A stretch of 64,000 nt of DNA from JAKAQB01 sp027320105. Its GTDB lineage: Bacteria > Actinomycetota > Acidimicrobiia > Acidimicrobiales > Palsa-688. The stretch covers positions 62,001-126,000 of the forward strand of contig DAHVMA010000036.1 of NCBI GenBank assembly GCA_027320105.1, read 5' to 3'. Shown here one piece after another: positions 53,490 to 60,883 of this stretch (position 1 is its first letter; the number at the start of each line of letters is the position of its first letter). The notes below the pieces were generated by a model, which ran no database searches, was not told the origin of the DNA, and saw only the letters and a program-made list of their open reading frames with translations. The position numbers and the translations under genes are program-made.

Positions 53490-54839
53490 TCAGACTGCCT
53501 TCCGCGCGCGCCGGCGTCCGGCCGCCTCGGCGATATGGGTCGCCTCGTCGTCGCCGAGGACGTGAGATGAGCGCTTCGCGGCCTCGAGGATCGCGGCGGT
53601 GCGCGCTGGCGTCGGGTCGAAGCCGTGGGCGCGCAGCCAGTACACGACGTTCGACTTGCCGCTCATCGGGCCGACCGAGATCTCCTGGCTCCGGCCAACG
53701 AGCGAGGCCGGCACCGCGCTGTAGACCCGGTCCGCCAGCCATGCGTCGCCTTTCGCGTACGCCTTGGCGACAGCGGCCGCGTGGACCCCGGTGCTCGTGG
53801 CGAACGCGTCCTGGCCTATCACCGGGTAGTTCCGCGGGATCGGCACGCCGGTCATCTCGCTCGCGACCCGGCAGTAGGCCGGCAGCCCGAGCAGGTCGAG
53901 CTCTTTCCAGCCGAGCAGGGCGATGTTCACGAGCACGAGGTCGAGGGCGGTGTTGCCGACGCGCTCGCCGATCCCAAGAGCGCAGCCGTGGACCCGGCGC
54001 GCCCCGGCGGACAGCGCCGCCAGGGCGTTCACGACGTCGAGCCCGCGGTCCCGATGGCCGTGCCAGTCGATGGCGGCACCGCTGAAGCCGTGCGCGGCGA
54101 GCACTCCGGCGAGGAACTGCACGATCTGCTGCACGCCGCCGGGCGTCGCCTGGCCGACGGTGTCCGAGACGCAAAAGCGCGTCGCGCCGGCGTCCGCCGC
54201 CGCGAGGTACAGGGTCGCGATGTCCTCCCCGCGCGCCCGGGTCGTGTCCTCGGTCACGAACATCACTTCGAGGCCCGCGCGCACCGCGTAGACGACGGCG
54301 CCCTCGACCGTCCGCACGAGCCTCGAGACGTCCCATCCCTCTACCCACTGGCGGATCGGGCTCGACCCGATGAACAGCGCCGCGTCGATCGGCACGCCCG
54401 AGCGCTGCTGGGCCTCGGCGATGGGGTCGATGTCGTTCACGTGCGTCCGCCCGGCGCAGTTCGCCCTGATCGGCAGGCGCTCGTCGGCGATCGTCCGGGC
54501 GAGGCCGACCACATGGTCGAGCGCCGCCTCGCTCGCGCCCGCGTAGCCGATGTCCGCCGCGTCGATGCCGATCTGGGGGAGCAGGCGGAGGAACGCCTGC
54601 TTCTCGGCGAGCGACGGCTGGAGCACCGATGGACACTGGAGCCCGTCGCGCAGCGTCTCGTCGTTGAGCTCGATCGCGAGGGGCGGGTCGAGCGAGCATG
54701 AGCGCGGCGCGACCTCGTTCCAGTCGTAGATGAGCTCGGCCGGCGTCTCGCTCCCCACCGCGCCGGCCGGCGCTTGCGCCACCGCCGCCCGCGCACCCAC
54801 CCGTCCCGAACCGCTTGTCCCCTGCTCGCCACGTCCCAC
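53490..54839 (-). CDS. 2-Isopropylmalate/homocitrate-synthase-like enzyme (HMGL superfamily)
   Basis: This 449-residue DRE-TIM metallolyase has LNDETLRDGLQCPSV near 58 (Arg-Asp-Gly motif), IGYAGASEAALDHVVGL near 97, CVSDTVGQATPGGV near 223 and IDWHGHRDRGLDVVNALAALSAGA near 256 (metal His pair HGHRDRG). GIGERVGNTALD and STGVHAAAVAKAYAKG complete it. There is no LeuA regulatory domain after the barrel and helper region. It should condense acetyl-CoA with an unidentified 2-oxoacid. GTG 54839 has a near-perfect GGAGGTGA site. As the first gene of the operon it may make or consume a 2-oxoacid used by the Kor/Ior enzymes. Confidence 0.85.
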   Translation of the reverse strand: MGRGEQGTSGSGRVGARAAVAQAPAGAVGSETPAELIYDWNEVAPRSCSLDPPLAIELNDETLRDGLQCPSVLQPSLAEKQAFLRLLPQIGIDAADIGYAGASEAALDHVVGLARTIADERLPIRANCAGRTHVNDIDPIAEAQQRSGVPIDAALFIGSSPIRQWVEGWDVSRLVRTVEGAVVYAVRAGLEVMFVTEDTTRARGEDIATLYLAAADAGATRFCVSDTVGQATPGGVQQIVQFLAGVLAAHGFSGAAIDWHGHRDRGLDVVNALAALSAGARRVHGCALGIGERVGNTALDLVLVNIALLGWKELDLLGLPAYCRVASEMTGVPIPRNYPVIGQDAFATSTGVHAAAVAKAYAKGDAWLADRVYSAVPASLVGRSQEISVGPMSGKSNVVYWLRAHGFDPTPARTAAILEAAKRSSHVLGDDEATHIAEAAGRRRARKAV

Positions 54840-54994
54840 CGGGTCACCTCCCCGTCGGCCCTTCGGCTCCGGGCACCGCGGGCGCTGCTCGCACCGCGTG
54901 TCCCGCTGCTTGCTCCAAACCCTGCATGGCCCCGCCGGCGGGGACAGGAGTTTCCTGGCGCCCCCGCGGTCAGAACCGGCTTCGCCTCTACCGT

Positions 54995-55027
54995 GCTCTA
55001 CGTATCGTTGGGTGGTTCACGTAGAGC
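54995..55027. promoter_or_regulatory. Operator-like inverted repeat at the 13-gene operon promoter
   Basis: GCTCTACGT (54995-55003) and ACGTAGAGC (55019-55027) are perfect 9-bp inverted arms separated by 15 bases. The right arm overlaps the -10 box of the promoter at 55025-55053, so a bound protein would block initiation. The regulator is unknown. The rest of 54840-55285 shows no gene. Confidence 0.6.
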
Positions 55028-55053
55028 CTAACTTGGACTGTCCGGCCAGTCAA
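55025..55053 (-). promoter_or_regulatory. Promoter of the 13-gene electron-supply/beta-oxidation operon
   Basis: On the minus strand TTGACT (55053-55048) and TAGGCT (55030-55025) are 17 bases apart, reading toward GTG 54839. The -35 box lies inside CTACTTGAC, identical to that of the bzd promoter at 40830-40838. The leader is about 180 bases and contains the inverted repeat just described. Confidence 0.6.
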
Positions 55054-55285
55054 GTAGCTGTCCGCCCGCCAGCGCGGTCGGCCGCGTCAAGCCCATCCGG
55101 CACTCGCCCCGCCGGTTCCCACCGGCCATGACGGGACCGCCGCTCTCGCCGGCCCAGGCCCAACGGTGCCGGCGGTGACATCACCGGGCCGCCGGCAAGA
55201 CCCCGGGGCCCGCACACGCCGCCGGCTTGCGCAGCCTATCCTGCGGCTGGCCGGGACGTGCGAGCACCGGAACGGGGAGCGTCAT

Positions 55286-55687
55286 ATGGACATCGTCGTC
55301 GGATTCATCCGCACCCCGGAGGGACGCGCCGCCCTCGAACGAGCAGAGGAGGAGGCGCGCCTTCGCGGCGCGCGGCTCGTGATCGTCCACTCGAGCAGGG
55401 GGGGCACCCACGAGTCGCCCGAGGACGCGCTTGCCAACCGCCAGGACCTCGAGGCCATCGGCGACCGGCTGGCGGCGGGGGATGTCTCCCACGAGCTGCG
55501 CGAGCTCGTGCGCGGCGAGACGCCCGCCGAGGACGTCGTCGGCGTGGCCAACGAGCTCGGCGCCACCATGATCGTGATCGGGCTCAGGCGGCGGTCGCGC
55601 GTCGGCAAGCTCGTCCTCGGGAGCAACGCCCAGGACATCCTCTTGACCGCGGACTGCGCCGTCCTCGCGGTGAAGCCGGGGGGCTGA
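55286..55687 (+). CDS. Universal stress protein (UspA family)
   Basis: The single-domain USP has 133 residues. The N-terminal strand DIVVGFIRTPEGRAALERA replaces the usual VGVDGS motif. The ATP-type loop GLRRRSRVGKLVLGSNAQDILLTADCAVLAV near 100-130 has the G-2x-G-9x-G(S) arrangement, so it may bind ATP. It starts at ATG 55286 with GGGGAG upstream and is followed 33 bp later by the acetyltransferase/acyl-CoA synthetase fusion. USP genes often sit beside acetyltransferase genes in actinobacteria. Confidence 0.85.
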   Translation: MDIVVGFIRTPEGRAALERAEEEARLRGARLVIVHSSRGGTHESPEDALANRQDLEAIGDRLAAGDVSHELRELVRGETPAEDVVGVANELGATMIVIGLRRRSRVGKLVLGSNAQDILLTADCAVLAVKPGG

Positions 55688-55720
55688 CTTGATGCCCCCC
55701 GGGCGCACGGTCAGACGCCG

Positions 55721-58300
55721 GTGAGCACCGCTCGGCCCGAGAGCCCGCCAGCGGTCGCGCGCTACCCCGCGGAGCTCGAGGCCGACGTGGTCCTCGCCGA
55801 CGGAGGCACGGTGCATCTCCGGCCGATCCGCCCCGACGACGCGGCGCTGCTCCGCAGCCTGCATGCGCGCCTCTCGCCCGAGACCGTCTACTTCCGTTTC
55901 TTCGGCCCGCGCCCGAAGCTCACCGACCGCGAGGTCGCCGCCCTCGTCAACGTCGACTACGCGGACCGGCTCGCGCTCGTCGCCGTCCTCGCCGGCGAGC
56001 TCGTCGGCGTGGCACGCTACGACCGTTCGAGGGAGCCGTATGGCAGCGAGGCCGAGGTGGCCTTCGTCGTGCGCGACGACCATCAGGGGCGCGGTCTCGG
56101 CACGATCCTGCTCGAGCACCTCGCCGCGGCGGCGGCCCGCCAGGGCGTGGAACGCTTCGTCGCCGACACCCTCCCTGCGAACGAGAAGATGCTCGGCGTG
56201 TTCGCCTCGGTCGGCTTCGAGCGGAGCACGGCGATCGAGGACGGCATCGCCCGGGTCCAGCTCGTTCTCGCCTCCACGGCGCACTACGTCGCACGCGTCG
56301 AAGAGCGTGACCGCCAGGCCGCCGCCCGCTCGATCGCCCGACTGCTGCGCCCACGCACCGTGGCCGTCATAGGTGCCGGGCGCCGGGCCGGCGGCATCGG
56401 CCACGAAGTGCTGCGCAACCTCCTCGGCCGCCCCGGGGACCCCGCGACCCCCGGCTTCACCGGCACCGTCTACGCGGTCAACCGAGCTGCCGCCCATGTC
56501 GCGGGGGTCCCCGCCTACCCGAGCGTCCTCGAGGTCCCCGAGCCCGTCGACCTCGCCGTCGTCGCCGTCCCCGCCGCCGAGGTGACCCAGGTGGTGGCCG
56601 AGTGTGGCGCGCGGGGGGTGGCCGGCGTCGTCGTCCTCTCGGCCGGCTTCGCGGAGAGCGGTCCCGAGGGCGCCCTCGCCGAGCGCGAGCTCGTCCGGCT
56701 CGCGCACGCCCGAGGGATGCGGGTGGTCGGCCCCAACTGCCTCGGCGTGATCAACACCGATCCCGGCGTGTCGCTCAACGCCACCTTCGTCGCCGGCACC
56801 CCGCCGCGCGGGCGGGTCGCGTTCTCCTCCCAGTCGGGCGGCCTCGCCGCGGCCGTCCTCGCCGAGGCCGCCGAGCGCAAGCTCGGGTTGTCGAGCTTCC
56901 TCTCCCTCGGCAACAAGGCGGACGTGAGCGGCAACGATCTCCTGCGCTACTGGGCGCAGGACCCTGCGACCGACGTGATCCTGCTTCACCTCGAGTCCTT
57001 CGGCAACCCCCGCACCTTCTCGCGAGTCGCCCGGCAGGTCTCGCGCACGATGCCGATCGTCGCGGTGAAGGCCGGGCGCAGCGCCGCCGGGCGGCGCAGC
57101 GCCGGGCCGGCGCTCGCCACGACGGTCCCCGACACCGCGTTCGACGCGCTCTTCCGCCAGACAGGCGTGATCCGGGTCGACACGCTCCCGGAGCTCTTCG
57201 ACGTGGCGAGCGTGCTCGCGACCACGCCGCTCCCGAGCGGCAACCGGGTGGCGGTGCTCGGGAACGCCCGGGCGCCTGCCGTCCTCGCCGCGGACGCCAG
57301 CGAGGCCTACGGTCTCGAGGTCCCCGAGCTTCCCGCTACCACGCAGCGCGCGCTCGCCGCCCGGCTCGCCCCGCTTGCCGACACCACCAACCCAGTTGAC
57401 CTCACGCCGTCCGCGACGGCGGCCCACTACCGCGAGGCCCTCGAGGTGCTCCTCGAAGAGGAAAGCGTGGACGCCGTCCTCGTGATCTGCACGCCGCCGC
57501 TCACGACCGACGTCGACGCGGTCACCGACGAGGTCGTTGCAGCCGCGGCAAGCCGGCGCAAGACCATCGTCGCGAGCCTGACGGGCGCGAAGCGCACCCT
57601 CGTGCGCCTGCAAGACCAGGCACGCCCGGTACCCTGGTTCCGCTACCCGGAGACCGCGGCACGGGCGCTCGCGCACGTCGCCGGGTACGCGGGGTGGCGC
57701 AGTCGCCCGCTCGGGAGCCTCCCCGCGCTCTCGCGCGTCGATGAGCCGCGGGCGCGGCGGCTCGTCCGCCGGCTGCTCCGATCCGAGCCCGGCTCGGGTC
57801 CGTTCGACCTCGACGCGGCTGGGGTGACCGATCTCCTCGACTGCTTCGGCATCGCGCACGAGGCGCCAGCGCCCGGCGCCGCCCCGGCGGCGGGCGGTGC
57901 GCCAGAGCTGGTCGTGTCGGTCGTCCACGACCCGTACTTCGGTCCCCTCGTCGCCCTCGCCAGAACGGGACCGGTCGCCGACCTCCTCGGCGACCGCGCC
58001 TACGCCGTCATCCCGCTCACCGACCTCGACGCCGCCGAGCTCGTCCGCCGGCTGCCTTCCTCGCCCCTCCTCACGGGCGAGGTCACGGCGCTGGCGCCCC
58101 CCGCGTCGGTCGACACCGACGCGCTCGCGGAGCTTCTGTTGCGCGTGAGCCGGCTCGCCGATGCGATCCCAGAGCTCACCTCGCTGCGCCTCGAGCCGGT
58201 CATCGCATCGGCCGAGTGCACGACCGTGCTCGGAGCGCTGGCCAGCCTCGCCGCGCCCGGCGCAGCGCCCTCTCCCCTCGTGCTCAGGCGGCTGCGCTGA
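55721..58300 (+). CDS. GNAT acetyltransferase/ADP-forming acyl-CoA synthetase fusion with shortened ATP-grasp
   Basis: The 859-residue fusion has an N-terminal GNAT domain (VHLRPIRPDDAALLRSL, then VRDDHQGRGLGTILLEHL near 125 for acetyl-CoA). The CoA-binding domain follows (VAVIGAGRRAGGIGHEVLRNLLG near 210), then succinyl-CoA-synthetase-like domains (GPNCLGVIN, FSSQSGGLAAAVL; catalytic His region). Such fusions (Pat type) acetylate acetyl-CoA synthetases and relatives. At the C-terminus the ATP-grasp is incomplete: after CFGIAHEAPAP it passes directly to LVVSVVHDPYFGPLVALA, missing the LK...HKSDVGGV part. ATP-dependent CoA-ligase activity is therefore doubtful, while acetylation may remain. 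It starts at GTG 55721. Confidence 0.85.
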   Translation: MSTARPESPPAVARYPAELEADVVLADGGTVHLRPIRPDDAALLRSLHARLSPETVYFRFFGPRPKLTDREVAALVNVDYADRLALVAVLAGELVGVARYDRSREPYGSEAEVAFVVRDDHQGRGLGTILLEHLAAAAARQGVERFVADTLPANEKMLGVFASVGFERSTAIEDGIARVQLVLASTAHYVARVEERDRQAAARSIARLLRPRTVAVIGAGRRAGGIGHEVLRNLLGRPGDPATPGFTGTVYAVNRAAAHVAGVPAYPSVLEVPEPVDLAVVAVPAAEVTQVVAECGARGVAGVVVLSAGFAESGPEGALAERELVRLAHARGMRVVGPNCLGVINTDPGVSLNATFVAGTPPRGRVAFSSQSGGLAAAVLAEAAERKLGLSSFLSLGNKADVSGNDLLRYWAQDPATDVILLHLESFGNPRTFSRVARQVSRTMPIVAVKAGRSAAGRRSAGPALATTVPDTAFDALFRQTGVIRVDTLPELFDVASVLATTPLPSGNRVAVLGNARAPAVLAADASEAYGLEVPELPATTQRALAARLAPLADTTNPVDLTPSATAAHYREALEVLLEEESVDAVLVICTPPLTTDVDAVTDEVVAAAASRRKTIVASLTGAKRTLVRLQDQARPVPWFRYPETAARALAHVAGYAGWRSRPLGSLPALSRVDEPRARRLVRRLLRSEPGSGPFDLDAAGVTDLLDCFGIAHEAPAPGAAPAAGGAPELVVSVVHDPYFGPLVALARTGPVADLLGDRAYAVIPLTDLDAAELVRRLPSSPLLTGEVTALAPPASVDTDALAELLLRVSRLADAIPELTSLRLEPVIASAECTTVLGALASLAAPGAAPSPLVLRRLR

Positions 58301-58337
58301 GCCGCGACCGGGCGCGAGGGGCGCAGTGGGCCTGGGG

Positions 58338-59843
58338 ATGACCGGCAACCTCGCCGAGCAACTTGCCCGCCTCGCCCGCGAGCGGGGCTGGACGAGCCGT
58401 CGGGCGTTCGTCGGCGCCGAGCGTAGCTTCACCCACGGCGAAGTCCACGAAGGCGCCGCCCACGCCGCAGGCGTCTTCGCCGAAGGGGGGGTGGCGCCCG
58501 GCGACCGCGTCCTGATCGCCCTCTCGGACGGGATCGAGCTCGTGTGGGCGTTCCTCGGCGCCGTGCGCCTCGGCGCTATCGCCGTGCCGGTGAACCCGAT
58601 GCTCCCGGCGCAGGAGCACGACTTCCTCCTCGGCGACGCCGAGCCGTCGCTCGTCGTGAGCGACGGGCCGATCCTCGACCACTTCGCCGGCACGCACGCT
58701 CTCTCCGGCGAGGAGCTGGCGCGAATGCTCGGCTCGGCGACACCCTCGCCCGCCGCGCCGGTCGAGGGGTCCGAGCCCGCCTACGCGCAGTACACCTCGG
58801 GCACCACTGGCAAGCCGAAGGCAGCCCTCCACCGCCACTCCGACCCTTCCTGCTACGCGGCAGCCATGGCAGGCGACGTCCTCGAAATGACCGAGGACGA
58901 CCTGGTCCTATCCGTCTCGCGCTCCTTTTTCGCCTACGGGCTCGGCAACACCGTCCTCTTCCCGCTCTTTCACGGTGCGGCCGCCGTCCTCCATCCCGTG
59001 ACCCCGAACGTGGAGGTCCTCGCCGAGCTCACCGCCCGGCACCGGCCGACCATCCTCTTCTGCGTGCCGAGTTACTACGCCGTGCTCACCGCGGCCGGCG
59101 ACCCGGCGATGTTCTCGAGCGTGCGCGTGGCGGTCTCCTCGGGGGAGGTGCTCACCCGAGCCCTGCATGAGAGGGTGCAGCGCTTCCTCGGCATTCCACC
59201 GCTCGATGCCCTCGGCTCGACCGAGGTCGGCCAGGCCTTCGTCTCCAACCGGCTCGACCGGCTGCGCCCGGGCACCTGCGGGTTCGCGCTCGAAGGCTAC
59301 GAGATCTCCGTGCGCGACCCGAGCGGTGCCGAGGTCGGACCCAACGAGGTCGGCCTCTTATGGGTCAAGGGTCCCTCCGTCCTGATCGGCTACTGGCGAC
59401 GCCCCGAGGCCACCGCCGAGGCAATCGTCGACGGCTGGCTCCGCACGGGAGACCGGGCGAGCATCGACGAGGACGGCTTCCTCCACCACCACGGCCGGGC
59501 AGACGACGTGGAGATCGTCGGCGGGATCAACGTGGTGCCGCTCGAGATCGAAGCGCTGCTCGTCTCACACCCGCTTGTCGCCGAAGCCGCCGTGGCGGCG
59601 GTCCGCGACGAGCTCGGGGCGAGCAGGCTGCGCGCCTTCGTCGTCCCCGCCAGAGGCCACGCGCCGTCGCCCGCCCTCGAGCGCGAGCTCATCGACCTCG
59701 TGCGGGCGCACCACGCGCCGTACAAGGTTCCCCGCTCGGTCCGTTTCCTCACCGCCCTGCCACGCACCGCTACGGGTAAGCTCCAGCGCTTCACCCTGCG
59801 CGCCGGCTGGCCGGACGCCCCCGGCACGACGGGCACCGCGTGA
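58338..59843 (+). CDS. Benzoate-CoA-ligase-like AMP-forming acyl-CoA synthetase
   Basis: The 501-residue aryl-CoA ligase has YTSGTTGKPKAALHRHSDPS near 155 (ATP site) and FFAYGLGNTVLFPLFHGAA near 196. LGSTEVGQAFVSNRL, a LRTGDRASIDEDGFLHHHGRADDVEIVGG hinge split near 370-400 and ATGKLQRFTL with catalytic Lys follow. The FFAYGLGN block is shared with the benzoate ligase at 33105. The neighbouring HcrABC genes make 4-hydroxybenzoate or a similar hydroxyaryl acid the most likely substrate. It starts at ATG 58338 (GTG 58326 possible) and is probably cotranscribed with the USP and fusion genes. Confidence 0.9.
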   Translation: MTGNLAEQLARLARERGWTSRRAFVGAERSFTHGEVHEGAAHAAGVFAEGGVAPGDRVLIALSDGIELVWAFLGAVRLGAIAVPVNPMLPAQEHDFLLGDAEPSLVVSDGPILDHFAGTHALSGEELARMLGSATPSPAAPVEGSEPAYAQYTSGTTGKPKAALHRHSDPSCYAAAMAGDVLEMTEDDLVLSVSRSFFAYGLGNTVLFPLFHGAAAVLHPVTPNVEVLAELTARHRPTILFCVPSYYAVLTAAGDPAMFSSVRVAVSSGEVLTRALHERVQRFLGIPPLDALGSTEVGQAFVSNRLDRLRPGTCGFALEGYEISVRDPSGAEVGPNEVGLLWVKGPSVLIGYWRRPEATAEAIVDGWLRTGDRASIDEDGFLHHHGRADDVEIVGGINVVPLEIEALLVSHPLVAEAAVAAVRDELGASRLRAFVVPARGHAPSPALERELIDLVRAHHAPYKVPRSVRFLTALPRTATGKLQRFTLRAGWPDAPGTTGTA

Positions 59844-59866
59844 GCAATCGGCTCGCGGGCTCGAGC

Positions 59867-60883
59867 TCAGGCCCGCACCGCCAGCGCTGGTGAGTGGCCC
59901 GCGGCCTCCAGGATCGCCTGGACGACGGCCCTGCGGGTCATCTGCTTGCGCCAGACGTAGTGCAGGTCCGCGTTGTCGAGCGGCTTGGCGACCTTGGCCG
60001 CCTCCGCCGCCACGTCCGCCAGCAGGCCGTCCTCGCCGGTCAGCTCCCGGCCGACGAGCGCCTCGCCGGCCGCGCTCACATCGAAGGGCCGCGACCCGAC
60101 CGCCGTGAGAACGATCCGGCAGCCCTCGACGACTGGGCCAGCCATCGCGAGCGCCACGGCAGCGCCCGCGAGCGGGAAGTCGATCGCCCCCCGCCGGCGC
60201 ACCTTCACATAGGAGGACCGCCAGGCCCCGGGGGGCGGCAGGCGCAGGCACTCGACGATCTCGTCGGGCGCCTTGGCGAGGTAGAACTGCCCGTCGTCCT
60301 GGTAGAGGTCGCACACCGACACCTCGCGGCGGCACCCGCCCGGCCCGACGAGCACCACGGTCCCACCGAGCGCGATCGCGGCAGGCGCGGTGTCCGAGGA
60401 TGCGATCGCCCGGCAGTGCTTGCTCGCGGGGGCGACCCGGCAGATGTCCCCGTCCTTCTTCATGCAGAACCCGCACGCCTCGCGCCACTCGACGCTCATG
60501 TCGTAGTAGTTGCAGCGCGTGTCGACACACAGGTTGCCGCCGATCGTCCCGACGTTGCGCAGCGCCGGGGACGACACGAGCGCGGCGGCGCGGCTGTAGG
60601 CGCGATGACCAGCGCCGACGCGCCTGTCCGAGCTCGCCGCGGCGAGGGTCACCCCCGCCCCGATCTCCACGCCTCCGCCCTCGGTAGCGTGCACGGCGCG
60701 CAGCTCGCTGAGGTGGCCGAGGCCGACGAGGACCTCGGGCTCCATCTGGCCGCGCTTCATCTTCGGGACGAGGTCGGTCCCGCCCGCGACCACCATTGCC
60801 CGGGCCCCGTGCACGGCGAGCAGGTCCGCCGCCTCGTCGACGGACCCCGGCCGGAGGAACCTAAAGGGCGGCAGGCGCAGCAT
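59867..60883 (-). CDS. hcrB: 4-Hydroxybenzoyl-CoA reductase FAD subunit (beta)
   Basis: This 338-residue FAD-binding subunit of the xanthine oxidase family has VVAGGTDLVPKMKRG near 31 and SPALRNVGTIGGNLCVDTRCNYYD near 105. After the TIGGN motif comes an insertion with Cys at about 119, 124, 137, 140, 148 and 157. This additional [4Fe-4S]-binding loop is the hallmark of 4-hydroxybenzoyl-CoA reductase beta and distinguishes it from ordinary xanthine or CO dehydrogenase FAD subunits. It starts at ATG 60883, overlapping hcrA by 23 bp. HcrABC removes the para-OH with two low-potential electrons from ferredoxin. Confidence 0.92.
   Translation of the reverse strand: MLRLPPFRFLRPGSVDEAADLLAVHGARAMVVAGGTDLVPKMKRGQMEPEVLVGLGHLSELRAVHATEGGGVEIGAGVTLAAASSDRRVGAGHRAYSRAAALVSSPALRNVGTIGGNLCVDTRCNYYDMSVEWREACGFCMKKDGDICRVAPASKHCRAIASSDTAPAAIALGGTVVLVGPGGCRREVSVCDLYQDDGQFYLAKAPDEIVECLRLPPPGAWRSSYVKVRRRGAIDFPLAGAAVALAMAGPVVEGCRIVLTAVGSRPFDVSAAGEALVGRELTGEDGLLADVAAEAAKVAKPLDNADLHYVWRKQMTRRAVVQAILEAAGHSPALAVRA

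Noticed and set aside
55181..58693. 1170-codon minus-strand open frame opposite the USP and acetyltransferase fusion
   Set aside because: Shadow of genuine plus-strand genes. The product is Arg/Gly/Glu-rich without domains.
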